Below are positions 35,605-43,742 of a stretch of 64,000 nucleotides of DNA, in pieces; position 1 is the stretch's first letter, and each line of letters starts with the position of its first letter. Source of the stretch: Acidobacteriota bacterium (lineage in GTDB: Bacteria > Acidobacteriota > Terriglobia > Bryobacterales > Bryobacteraceae); assembly GCA_017304135.1 (NCBI GenBank), contig JAFLBB010000001.1:62001-126000 (forward strand), written 5' to 3'. The position numbers were made by a program, and so were the translations under genes. The notes below the pieces were generated by a model. The model saw nothing but the letters and a program-made list of their open reading frames with translations, was not told the origin of the DNA and ran no database searches.

Positions 35605-36495
35605 ATGAGCCTTTCCGTGCAGGAACGAATCGAACCAGGTGGCAGAATGACCCATGGCGTGCAGGAGAAGGCCCTTGGGCAGCTAGGCAAACTGCCTCCC
35701 TTCTCACCTGTTTTGACGAAGCTGATGGCCTCACTTGCCGACGAGGACGTGAGCTTCAGCGAGATTGCCGGCTGCATTGAAAAGGACACGGTGCTGGCGG
35801 GCAACATGCTGCGTCTGGTGAACTCGGCGCTCTACGGGCTGCGCGGCACGGTGAACTCCGTGCGCCACGCCGTTTCGTTGCTGGGGCTTTCGCGCATCCG
35901 CAACACAGCGATGTCGATTTCGCTGGGCCAGTTGTACCTGAAGCTGAACACGCACCCGCAGTGGTCGCACCGGCAATTTAACATGCGCTCCATCTCCGAA
36001 GCGCTTATGGCGGACCAACTGGCGCAGCAGTTGGAGGTGGATTATCCAGAAGGGGGATTTGCGGCGGGATTGCTGCATCATCTTGGCCTGCTGTTGGCGG
36101 CGATCGCGATTCAGGCCGAGTTTGAGCAGGTTCGCGTTGGTTACTCCGATGGCACGCGGTCGCTGGAGGAATGCGAGTGGATGTACTGGGGGTTTTCCCA
36201 TACCGAGCTGACCGGGGGAATCCTGCGGGAATGGAATCTGCCTAAGCCCATTCAGGCGGCTGTGCGAACGGACCTGCCCATCCCCGCCAACGCCACACCG
36301 GCGCCGTTGTCGAAGCTCGTCCTGGCGTCGTCGCGGCTGAGTGACCGGCTTGCCGTGCCGCTGCAGCCGTGGATGAGGCAGCCGGAGGGACTGCCGATGG
36401 AAATCTTCGAAGAACTCCGCCTGGAGGCCAAAGCGCCAAAAATCCTGGAGCGGTTCCACGCCGAGTTCGACGCCATCCGCAGTTTCTTTCACTAG
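35605..36495 (+). CDS. HDOD-domain signalling protein
   Basis: About 296 residues. The HDOD fold is visible from residue 25 on: LGKLPPFSPVLTKLMASLAD, IAGCIEKDTVLAGNMLRLVNSALYG, VNSVRHAVSLLGLSRIRNTAM and FAAGLLHHLGLLLAAIA. HDOD domains are HD-related regulators without full phosphodiesterase ligands, linked to chemotaxis, cell cycle and c-di-GMP circuits. There is no membrane segment. The start is uncertain: GTG 35584, ATG 35605 and ATG 35647 are in frame. Confidence 0.85.
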   Translation: MSLSVQERIEPGGRMTHGVQEKALGQLGKLPPFSPVLTKLMASLADEDVSFSEIAGCIEKDTVLAGNMLRLVNSALYGLRGTVNSVRHAVSLLGLSRIRNTAMSISLGQLYLKLNTHPQWSHRQFNMRSISEALMADQLAQQLEVDYPEGGFAAGLLHHLGLLLAAIAIQAEFEQVRVGYSDGTRSLEECEWMYWGFSHTELTGGILREWNLPKPIQAAVRTDLPIPANATPAPLSKLVLASSRLSDRLAVPLQPWMRQPEGLPMEIFEELRLEAKAPKILERFHAEFDAIRSFFH

Positions 36496-36504
36496 GCTGC
36501 TCGC

Positions 36505-36638
36505 GGGGCCGGGGCGCCGCCAGCCGGGCCGCGCGCCACTCAAGCCGGGCCGAGCGCCGCTAAAGCCGGCCGGGGCGCGGCTAAAGCCGGCCGAGCGCGG
36601 CTAAAGCCGGCCGAGCGCCGCCAAGCCGGCCGCGCGCT
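36505..36638. repeat. GC-rich tandem repeat, 19-21 bp units
   Basis: About seven imperfect units fill most of the gap between the HDOD and DUF1080 genes. The best units are GCCGGGCCGAGCGCCGCTAAA (one base over the quotable core; 36544-36564), a 21-base copy at 36565-36585, GCCGGCCGAGCGCGGCTAAA (36586-36605) and a 19-base copy at 36606-36624. Unit length drifts from 21 to 19. Units are in tandem without spacers and contain the palindrome GCCGGC. No protein-coding sense is apparent. Confidence 0.85.
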
Positions 36639-36650
36639 ACAGTGAAGGGG

Positions 36651-37622
36651 ATGTCACCTACCTTTATCCCTGCCCTACTGGCAGCCTCTCTCTTCCTCAC
36701 ATCCGTCACCCCGTTGGCCGCGCAGGATGCCCAAGCGTTCCTGGGCCGCTGGGATTTTACTGTCACTCCGGCTGAAGGCAAGCCTTATCCGCAATGGATG
36801 GAGCTCGTCGAAAAGGACGGCACACTGGCCGGCCGCGTTCAGCCCCGAGGCGGTGGTTGGCGGCCGATTCTCGGCGCGAAGGTTGAGGCCGGCAAGCTGA
36901 TTGTGAACGTCTCGGCCGCTGGGCGCGGACCAGCCGTGGACTGGGAACTCACCGCCGCCGGAGGGGACAAGCTGACCGGTATCGAGAAACGTGGCGGCGC
37001 CCATGGTCCGGCCCTGGCAGGTGTGCGCGCCCCCAAGCTCGACCGCCCCATGCCGAAAGCCTGGACTGCACCTCGCCCGATTTTCAATGGCAAGGATCTC
37101 ACGGGCTGGGAACCAACCGGCAATGTGGACAACAGCAAGTGGATCGCCCGCGACGGCGAACTTGTCAACGACAACCCTCCGGTGGAGGGCCGGCGCGGAC
37201 CCGGGGCGGCGAACCTGAAGACGACCGAGAAATTCCAGGATTTCAAGCTCCACATTGAGGTCAACTGCCCGGAGCACGGCAACAGCGGCATCTATCTGCG
37301 CGGCCGCTATGAGATTCAGGTCGGCACCGAGGGCGGGGCGCTTCCCGATCATGAGATGGGGGCCGTCTACAGCCACTATCCGCCGCCGGCGGGAGCGGAA
37401 CTGGGGCTGGGCAAATGGACCTCGTTTGACATCACTTTCGTGGGACGCCGCGTGACGGTGCTTCGCGACGGCAAGATGTACCACGACAACGTCGAGATCC
37501 CGGGGCCGACCGGCGGCGCGCTCGATAGCAACGAAGCCGAGCCGGGGCCTTTTTTCCTGCAGGGCGACCACCACGGCGTGATCCGCTACCGCAACATCAC
37601 GGTTTCGCTGCCCAAGAAGTAA
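36651..37622 (+). CDS. Secreted DUF1080 (3-keto-disaccharide hydrolase-like) protein
   Basis: 323 residues with a signal peptide (ALLAASLFLTSVTPLAAQ). The first part (about 28-130) is a small beta domain. The C-terminal DUF1080 domain (about 140-320) is a concanavalin-like sandwich: FNGKDLTGWEPTGN, FQDFKLHIEVNCPEHGNSGI and YLRGRYEIQVGT. DUF1080 members act on 3-keto-glycosides in sugar-oxidation pathways. Exported oxidoreductases elsewhere in the window could make such substrates, but no link is shown. I chose ATG 36651; GTG 36642 is in frame. Confidence 0.85.
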   Translation: MSPTFIPALLAASLFLTSVTPLAAQDAQAFLGRWDFTVTPAEGKPYPQWMELVEKDGTLAGRVQPRGGGWRPILGAKVEAGKLIVNVSAAGRGPAVDWELTAAGGDKLTGIEKRGGAHGPALAGVRAPKLDRPMPKAWTAPRPIFNGKDLTGWEPTGNVDNSKWIARDGELVNDNPPVEGRRGPGAANLKTTEKFQDFKLHIEVNCPEHGNSGIYLRGRYEIQVGTEGGALPDHEMGAVYSHYPPPAGAELGLGKWTSFDITFVGRRVTVLRDGKMYHDNVEIPGPTGGALDSNEAEPGPFFLQGDHHGVIRYRNITVSLPKK

Positions 37623-37664
37623 GATCGGCCAGGCGCCGCGAACCGGGCTCAGATAAAACGAGCC

Positions 37665-37702
37665 CCCATAAAGCAAAACCGGCTCCCCCTGAGGGGAGCC
37701 GG
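37665..37702 (-). terminator. Rho-independent terminator of glnA
   Basis: A perfect 10-bp stem (CCGGCTCCCC at 37679-37688 with GGGGAGCCGG at 37693-37702) has a 4-base loop. Read on the minus strand it is followed by GGTTTTGCTTT, a T-rich tail, 45 bases after the glnA stop. The stem could also stop transcription from the plus-strand DUF1080 gene. Confidence 0.8.
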
Positions 37703-37746
37703 CCGGAATCACCCATGGCGTGGGTTTCCTGTGCTTGGTGAGCCTC

Positions 37747-39156
37747 TTAAATGTCGTAGTAGAGGCTAAATTCGTAGGGGTGAGGGCGCAGGCGTACCGC
37801 GTCCGCTTCGTTCTTCTTCTTGTAGTTGATGAAGGTCTCGATGAGCTCTTCGGTGAAAACGTCGCCCTTGAGCAGGAAGGCGTGATCTTCTTCCAGGCAG
37901 CCGAGGGCCTCATCGAGGGACGCGGGCATGGAGGGCACAGCCTTCATCTCTTCCGGCGACAGATCGTAGATGTCCTTGTCGAGCGGTTCGCCGGGATCGA
38001 TCTTGTTCATGATGCCGTCGAGGCCGGCCATGAGCATGGCGGCGAAGGCGAGGTAGGGGTTCGAGCTCGGGTCCGGCGGACGGAACTCGACGCGCTTGGC
38101 CTTCGGGCTGGCCGAGTACATCGGAATGCGGCAGGCGGCCGAACGGTTGCGGCGGGAGTAAGCGAGGTTGACCGGCGCTTCGTAGCCCGGCACGAGGCGC
38201 TTGTAGCTGTTCGTGGTGGGGGCGATGATGGCCGAGAGCGCACGGGCGTGCTTCAGAAGGCCGCCGATGTACCAGAGGGCGGTCTGGCTGAGGCCCGCAT
38301 AGCCGTCGCCGGCGAAGGTCGGCTTGCCGGCGGTCCAGATGGACTGGTGGACGTGCATGCCGCTGCCGTTATCGCCGAAGAGCGGCTTGGGCATGAAGGT
38401 GACGCTCTTGCCGTGCTTCTTGGCGACGTTCTTGACCACGTACTTGTAGAGCATCATGTTGTCGGCCGACTTCACGAGCGTGTCAAAGCGCTGGTCGATT
38501 TCGCACTGGCCGGCGGTGGCCACTTCGTGGTGATGGCACTCGATGTCGAGGCCCACCTTGATCATCTCCTCGACCATTTCGGCGCGGATGTCCTGCATGT
38601 GGTCCATCGGCGGCACGGGGAAGTAGCCTTCCTTGTAGCGCGGACGGTAACCGAGGTTGACGCCCTCACGGCCGGTGTTCCAGCGGCCCTCGTCGGCGTC
38701 GATGTGGTAGTAGCCCTCGTACTGGTTGGAATCGAAGCGGATGCTGTCGAAGATGAAGAACTCGGCCTCGGCGCCGAAGAAGGCCGTATCGCCCAATCCC
38801 GTGGTGCCCAGGTACATCTCCGCCTTCTTGGCGATCCAGCGCGGGTCGCGCTCATAGTGCTGACGCGTGATGGGGTCGACCACCTCGCACAGCAACACCA
38901 GCGTGGGGACCTGGAAGAACGGGTCCATCACGGCCGTTTCCGCTTGCGGAATCAACAACATGTCGCTTTCGTTGATGGCCGCCCAGCCGCGGATCGAGGA
39001 TCCGTCAAAGCCGAAGCCCTCTTCAAAGGAGTCTTCGGTTAGCTGGCCGATCGGGTAAGAGACATGCTGCTGAACGCCAGGCAGGTCCGTGAAACGCAGA
39101 TCGAGCTGACGTGCGCCGTTTTTCTTTGCAAACTCAAGTACTTCTTTCGGGGTCAT
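37747..39156 (-). CDS. glnA: Type I glutamine synthetase
   Basis: 469 residues, exactly the GSI length. It makes glutamine from glutamate, ammonia and ATP. Visible blocks are [47 protein letters not shown] and [15 protein letters not shown]. The adenylylation site Tyr397 is present in DIYDLSPEE, so covalent control by GlnE is plausible. TGGAGG lies just before the ATG at 39156. It has its own terminator and is probably monocistronic. Confidence 0.97.
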   Translation of the reverse strand: MTPKEVLEFAKKNGARQLDLRFTDLPGVQQHVSYPIGQLTEDSFEEGFGFDGSSIRGWAAINESDMLLIPQAETAVMDPFFQVPTLVLLCEVVDPITRQHYERDPRWIAKKAEMYLGTTGLGDTAFFGAEAEFFIFDSIRFDSNQYEGYYHIDADEGRWNTGREGVNLGYRPRYKEGYFPVPPMDHMQDIRAEMVEEMIKVGLDIECHHHEVATAGQCEIDQRFDTLVKSADNMMLYKYVVKNVAKKHGKSVTFMPKPLFGDNGSGMHVHQSIWTAGKPTFAGDGYAGLSQTALWYIGGLLKHARALSAIIAPTTNSYKRLVPGYEAPVNLAYSRRNRSAACRIPMYSASPKAKRVEFRPPDPSSNPYLAFAAMLMAGLDGIMNKIDPGEPLDKDIYDLSPEEMKAVPSMPASLDEALGCLEEDHAFLLKGDVFTEELIETFINYKKKNEADAVRLRPHPYEFSLYYDI

Positions 39157-39279
39157 GGAACCTCCAGATTGGATTGGGGGGAACCGCCTGGGCGGATTAA
39201 AGTAGAAGGATAGCAGACGGGCACAGGGTGCGGTGATCGAAAATTTTGATCGGTCGCATCACGCCTCGTATGGTCACGT

Positions 39280-40638
39280 ATGAATCAGACTTCATTGGAC
39301 TTACAGCCGCCCCGCCGCCTCTACTCGGTGTCTGCCCTGACGCACGAGATCAGGGAAATCCTGACCACGGCCTACGATGGCATCTGGGTTTCCGGCGAGA
39401 TCTCCGGCCTGAAGCTGGCTGCCTCCGGCCACGCCTACTTCAACCTGAAGGACACGGCCTCGCAGATCCGATGCGTGATCTGGAAAGGGAGCGTGCGCCT
39501 GCTGCGGGTGAAGCCGCAGGAGGGGATGGCTGTGCTGGCGCGGGGACGGATCGACGTCTACGAGCCGCGCGGCGAGTATCAGCTGATCGTCGAAACGCTG
39601 GAGCCGCAGGGCCAGGGGGCGCTCCAACTCGCCTTTGAGCAACTGAAAGCCCGCCTGGAGGCGGAAGGGCTGTTCGCCGCCGCGCGGAAGAGGCCCTTGC
39701 CGCGGTTCCCGAGGCGGATCGGCATTGTCACTTCGCCCACGGGGGCCGTGATTCAAGACATGATCCACGTGCTCACGCGCCGCTTCCCCGGCCTGCATGT
39801 GCGACTGTATCCGGCGCTGGTCCAGGGGCCTGGCTCGGTGGAGGCGATCGTCGAGGGGATCCGTTACTTTTCCGAGAATCCGTGGGCCGACCTGCTGATC
39901 GTTGGCCGCGGCGGCGGCTCACTGGAAGACCTGTGGAGCTTCAATGAGGAAGCCGTGGCCCGCGCCATCGCCGCCTGCCCTGTCCCCGTCATCTCGGCCG
40001 TGGGCCATGAGACTGACTTCACCATTGCCGACTTCGTGGCCGACTACCGCGCCCCCACGCCCTCGGCGGCGGCCGAAATCGCCGTTCCCGACGCCCGGCC
40101 TCTGGTTGCGGCCCTGGATTCCCATTCGGCGCGCCTGGAACGGGCCGCGCGTTTCGCCATGCTGCGCCTCGCCCAACGCTTTGACGACGTCCAGTTCCGA
40201 TTGCGCGACCATGCCCGCATGCGGATGGATAGCCTGCGCCGGCTGATTGAGGTGCACACCGCCTTCCTGCGCCGCGCTGACCCCCGCCAGCGGCTAGCGC
40301 AGTTCCTCCAGCGCCAGGCTGACGCCGCCGCGCGGCTGACCCCTGCCGCGCAGCGCACCCTGTTCCAGCGCGAATCACGGCTCGATGCGCAGACTCGGGC
40401 GCTGGTTCCCGCCCTCAGGCGGCACCTGGCCGCGGCACAGGCGCGCCACGGGGCGCTGCAGGCGTCACTGAGAGAGCTGTCGCCGCTGGCCGTGCTCGAA
40501 CGCGGCTATAGCATTGTGCAGACTGCCGAAGGAACCGTTCTGCGCGATGCCGGCGAGACGGCGCCGAAGGCAAACCTCAGCATCCGGTTGCACAAAGGGA
40601 CGCTGAAGGTGAAGGTCAGTTCGACAGAGCTGCCGTGA
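39280..40638 (+). CDS. xseA: Exodeoxyribonuclease VII large subunit
   Basis: 452 residues. It has an N-terminal OB fold (VSGEISGLKLAASGHAYFNL), the catalytic core blocks IGIVTSPTGAVIQDM, RGGGSLEDLWSFNEE and AVGHETDFTIADFVADYRAPT, a coiled-coil, and the tail AVLERGYSIV. With XseB it degrades single-stranded DNA and acts in mismatch repair and cleanup. XseB is not encoded directly downstream. The start diverges from glnA across about 123 bases; the gap holds an AAAATTTT element within GATCG-AAAATTTT-GATC (39238-39254). Confidence 0.95.
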   Translation: MNQTSLDLQPPRRLYSVSALTHEIREILTTAYDGIWVSGEISGLKLAASGHAYFNLKDTASQIRCVIWKGSVRLLRVKPQEGMAVLARGRIDVYEPRGEYQLIVETLEPQGQGALQLAFEQLKARLEAEGLFAAARKRPLPRFPRRIGIVTSPTGAVIQDMIHVLTRRFPGLHVRLYPALVQGPGSVEAIVEGIRYFSENPWADLLIVGRGGGSLEDLWSFNEEAVARAIAACPVPVISAVGHETDFTIADFVADYRAPTPSAAAEIAVPDARPLVAALDSHSARLERAARFAMLRLAQRFDDVQFRLRDHARMRMDSLRRLIEVHTAFLRRADPRQRLAQFLQRQADAAARLTPAAQRTLFQRESRLDAQTRALVPALRRHLAAAQARHGALQASLRELSPLAVLERGYSIVQTAEGTVLRDAGETAPKANLSIRLHKGTLKVKVSSTELP

Positions 40639-40690
40639 CACCTGCTCCCCCGCCCACCGCTGGAGGCGAAGAGTAAAACAACACGCCTGT

Positions 40691-40708
40691 TTGTCATCAG
40701 ACTTTTAT
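40691..40708 (+). promoter_or_regulatory. Possible Pho box upstream of the alkaline phosphatase
   Basis: Two 7-base half-sites, TTGTCAT and CTTTTAT, are separated by CAGA. This gives the 11-base period of PhoB boxes (consensus half CTGTCAT; 6/7 and 5/7 matches). It lies about 98 bases before the TTG start of the phosphatase. A short inverted repeat ATCTC...GAGAT follows. It is suggestive only. Confidence 0.35.
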
Positions 40709-40805
40709 CTCTTGTTCGCGAGATGAGCACATCACGGGCCTACCATCTGCAATTGGCCCTTGGCTGCCGCTCAGGGCCGAATTGAACCCGTTCACGGAGG
40801 TTAGT

Positions 40806-42818
40806 TTGTCCCACTCTCGAAGTGTGTCTTCAATCGTCCTTGTATTGGCTTTGGCGAGTGCCGCGTTTGCACAGAGCAGCCCCAGCGCACGCCTCCTGCT
40901 GCCGGAGCGAACCCGGCTGCTGCAGGGTCAGATGGTCGATCTGGTACTCGAAGTCCGGAACGCCGCTTCTGTTTCAGGCCTTAGGGTCACCGCCGGCGGC
41001 GTTGATCTCACCTCGAAATTCTCGGCTCCCGCCAAGGCGGAACTGGACTGTGACGCGACCTCTGATTACGTACTTCGCGCCGACCTGCAGTCGTTCAACA
41101 CTCCCGGGACAGTGAAGCTGGAAGTCTCGCTCACCACCGATCAGGGAACGGTTTCCGACGCGCGCGACATCACGGTCTATGAGTTTTCCATTCCGTCGGG
41201 GCGGCGCCGCAACGTTGTCCTCTTCGTTGGCGATGCCATGGGCACGGCCTACCGCGACGCAGCGCGTCTGGTGTCTCGCGCCATCGTGGACGATAGCGGC
41301 AAGAGCAGCTTCCGCGACGGCTTCTTCGACAACCTGCTGGAGATGGACAAGATGCCCGTGGCCGGTATGGCGATAACCCATGGCACGGACTCAATCGTGC
41401 CGGATTCGGCCAATACGGGTGCCTCTTGGGCCTCCGGCAATAAGACATTTCTCAACGCCATCAATGTTTTTACGGACGGCACCGATTGCAAATGGCGCTT
41501 CAACGGCCAGCAGAACGCGGCCAACCTCCCCTTCATGATGGACAACCCTCGCGTGGAAAACCTCTGGCAGTATCTAAAGCGCCGTTTTGGGTATCGCACA
41601 GGGATCGTCTCGACGGCCGCGGTGACCGACGCAACGCCGGCGGTCCAGGGCTCGTATGTCAGCTTCCGGCAGATGCGCCTGGAAGTCGCCAAGCAGTTTG
41701 TCAGCAACCCCATGCTGGGTGGACGTCCAGCCTTCGATGTCATCCTCGGCGGCGGCGCCGATCCCTTCCTGCCAGGGGGCCGCACCGACGGCCGCAACCT
41801 CGTGGGCGAATTACAGTCGATGGGCTACCGCTACGTGACGACAGCGTCGGAACTCAAGGGTGTCAACTTCGGGCAGCCCACCATTGGCTTGTTCAAGTCC
41901 GGCACGCCGCGCCCAGCGAGCAACGGCATCGCCACTGCGACCGACGCGAATATGGATGTTGCTTACGACAAGCTCAAGATGCAGCGTCCGGCATCCGAGC
42001 CCGTGGCCAACCTCGGCGCCTTTACGGACCAGCCGATGCTCGACCTGATGACCGAGAAGGCCATCGACGTGTTGTCCTCATCCTTCGCCCAGGTGCCGTT
42101 CATCCTCATGGTGGAAGCCGCCTCGATTGACAAGCAGTCGCACCCGAACCAGGCCGCGGGAACGATTTGGGACACGATTGAGTTCGACAAGGCCATTGGT
42201 GTCGCCCGCGCCTGGGCAGCCAAGCGTCCCGCGAAGGACACGCTTGTGGTGGTGACCGCCGACCACGACCAGTCGATGTCGATCATCGGCGTTTCGAACA
42301 CAGCCGACACCGAATACTTCGACCGCAACAAGAGCGAGAAGATCTCGTTCAAAACCGGCCGTGGCGACCAGGACTTCACTGTCTGGGGCGATTCCTATTC
42401 GAACGCCCGCGCCGGCCTGCCCTTCATCAACAGCTCGACGGGCGCGTCCAACAATGGCGGCAGCACCGCTATGCCCGGCACCCACGCCGCGCGTGGCTCC
42501 GCCACCGATCCGGCCTCCAGCACCTACTCCACATACTTCGGCAACCCGGCCTATAGGCTCGATGCGGCCACTGGCTACCCGATGAACTCCGGCCCCGGCA
42601 TTCGCCGCCTGGCGGTTGGGTTCCGCACCGGTGACCACACCGGCTCGAGTGTACCCGTCACGGCCGAAGGCCCAGGCGCGCTGCTCTTCACCGGCTACAT
42701 GGACCAGACCGAGATCATGTTCAAGATGGCCTTCGCGATCTCCTCGGACACCGCGGAGATGGACAAGATGGTTGACTTCCTACAGTCGGCGAAGTTCCCG
42801 AAGACGCCGGGCAAGTAA
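40806..42818 (+). CDS. Secreted alkaline phosphatase (PhoA superfamily)
   Basis: 670 residues with a signal peptide (SSIVLVLALASAAFAQ). An Ig-like N-terminal domain (about 25-130) precedes the catalytic domain. FVGDAMGTAY carries a zinc Asp, the nucleophile is Ser201 in PDSANTGASWASGNK, and LVVVTADHDQSM, GTHAARG and RTGDHTGSSVPV hold further metal ligands. It releases phosphate from organic esters in the periplasm or outside. I chose TTG 40806 because GGAGG (40796-40800) sits 5 bases before it. A possible Pho box lies upstream. Confidence 0.9.
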   Translation: MSHSRSVSSIVLVLALASAAFAQSSPSARLLLPERTRLLQGQMVDLVLEVRNAASVSGLRVTAGGVDLTSKFSAPAKAELDCDATSDYVLRADLQSFNTPGTVKLEVSLTTDQGTVSDARDITVYEFSIPSGRRRNVVLFVGDAMGTAYRDAARLVSRAIVDDSGKSSFRDGFFDNLLEMDKMPVAGMAITHGTDSIVPDSANTGASWASGNKTFLNAINVFTDGTDCKWRFNGQQNAANLPFMMDNPRVENLWQYLKRRFGYRTGIVSTAAVTDATPAVQGSYVSFRQMRLEVAKQFVSNPMLGGRPAFDVILGGGADPFLPGGRTDGRNLVGELQSMGYRYVTTASELKGVNFGQPTIGLFKSGTPRPASNGIATATDANMDVAYDKLKMQRPASEPVANLGAFTDQPMLDLMTEKAIDVLSSSFAQVPFILMVEAASIDKQSHPNQAAGTIWDTIEFDKAIGVARAWAAKRPAKDTLVVVTADHDQSMSIIGVSNTADTEYFDRNKSEKISFKTGRGDQDFTVWGDSYSNARAGLPFINSSTGASNNGGSTAMPGTHAARGSATDPASSTYSTYFGNPAYRLDAATGYPMNSGPGIRRLAVGFRTGDHTGSSVPVTAEGPGALLFTGYMDQTEIMFKMAFAISSDTAEMDKMVDFLQSAKFPKTPGK

Positions 42819-42836
42819 GGGAGAGAGCCCACGTCG

Positions 42837-43388
42837 ATGTTGCAAGCAAGACTGCTGTTCGGGGCGTTGATTCTATCAGCGCCCCTCGTGTGCGCGGATC
42901 AGACCACCGCAGCCGACCCCAAGATCGAGAAGGGTAAGCTGCAGTGGTTCTCGCTTTTGGAAACTCCCGCCCAGGTGGAAGCGGTGCTGGGCAAACCCGC
43001 CATAGCCGCCTCATCCGGCAGTGACCATCTGTCGTGGCAGTTCCGGCTTGGTGGAACCGACCACCACGACTTCTCGCATGTGCTGGTCTTTCGCAAGTCC
43101 ACGTCGAAGCTGGTCAGCGTAACCCGGCTTTACGAGGAGGAGCAGTCGGTGGACGAGTTCTTTCCACCGGCGGAAACCACGGTCCATCAGTACCCTGGCG
43201 ACGGCAAGGCTGCCGCCGGCAAGGATTCGTTCGGCGTTCGCCTTCGACGCCTCTCCGGCGGCCGGTTGCTGATTGCCATGGGGTCCACGAAGCCCGGCGT
43301 ACCTACAGGGCAGCTCGTTCTCATGGACGAAAACGAACTGACGACCATCTACCGCTGGCTGGCGGAGCAACTGCGCCAGCGACGCTGA
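42837..43388 (+). CDS. Secreted hypothetical protein
   Basis: 183 residues with a signal peptide (LLFGALILSAPLVCAD). The rest reads as a small alpha/beta domain (LQWFSLLETPAQVEAVLGKP, SWQFRLGGTDHHDFSHVLVF, RLLIAMGSTKPGVPTGQLVL), reminiscent of SmpA/OmlA-like modules in which an early T-P-x-Q-V helix is common. It starts 18 bases after the phosphatase stop, so it is probably co-transcribed. Function unknown. Confidence 0.7.
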   Translation: MLQARLLFGALILSAPLVCADQTTAADPKIEKGKLQWFSLLETPAQVEAVLGKPAIAASSGSDHLSWQFRLGGTDHHDFSHVLVFRKSTSKLVSVTRLYEEEQSVDEFFPPAETTVHQYPGDGKAAAGKDSFGVRLRRLSGGRLLIAMGSTKPGVPTGQLVLMDENELTTIYRWLAEQLRQRR

Positions 43389-43391
43389 TCG

Positions 43392-43676
43392 TCACTCCGC
43401 CTTTTTCGGGTTCGGCTTCCTGGCGCGCTTCGGTTTCTCCAAATCATCGGCCACGCACTTGTAGCAGTGCTTGCTGGCGGCCAGATCAGCGGCGTAGGCC
43501 AGCGCGGCGGCGAGGTGGATCAATTTCAGTCCAGGGTGGCGCTCCAGGATCTGCTCGGCGCCGGCGCCTTCGCTCAAGTCGCTAAGAATCTCGGCCACGG
43601 TCACTGCTGTGCCCTGCGCGCACAACTGTCCATTCGCCACCGCGGGGTCGCTCACCAAATGCCGTTTCCACACCAT
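43392..43676 (-). CDS. DUF433 protein, likely an unpaired antitoxin-like regulator
   Basis: 94 residues. The DUF433 helix-turn-helix pattern is clear: HLVSDPAVANGQLCAQGTAV, then VAEILSDLSEGAGAEQILER and HPGLKLIHLAAALAYAADLA. The tail is strongly basic (RARKPNPKK) and holds a C-x-x-C pair (HCYKC) that is unusual for the family. DUF433 proteins are often the antitoxin partner of a DUF5615/PIN-like toxin, but no such gene is next to it; it converges on the preceding hypothetical gene. Confidence 0.75.
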   Translation of the reverse strand: MVWKRHLVSDPAVANGQLCAQGTAVTVAEILSDLSEGAGAEQILERHPGLKLIHLAAALAYAADLAASKHCYKCVADDLEKPKRARKPNPKKAE

Positions 43677-43742
43677 GGCCGCCGCATCTCTCCTTCTCTG
43701 TCCTCTTCGGACAGTTTCGGAATTCCGCCAGCAGAACCCACT

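Noticed and set aside
36505..36638. CRISPR array
   Set aside because: The units are contiguous with no spacers, imperfect, and no cas genes are present.
37720..39042. 440-residue plus-strand frame antisense to glnA
   Set aside because: Low-complexity Val/Gly/Asp-rich shadow of a highly conserved gene; no ribosome site or family signal.
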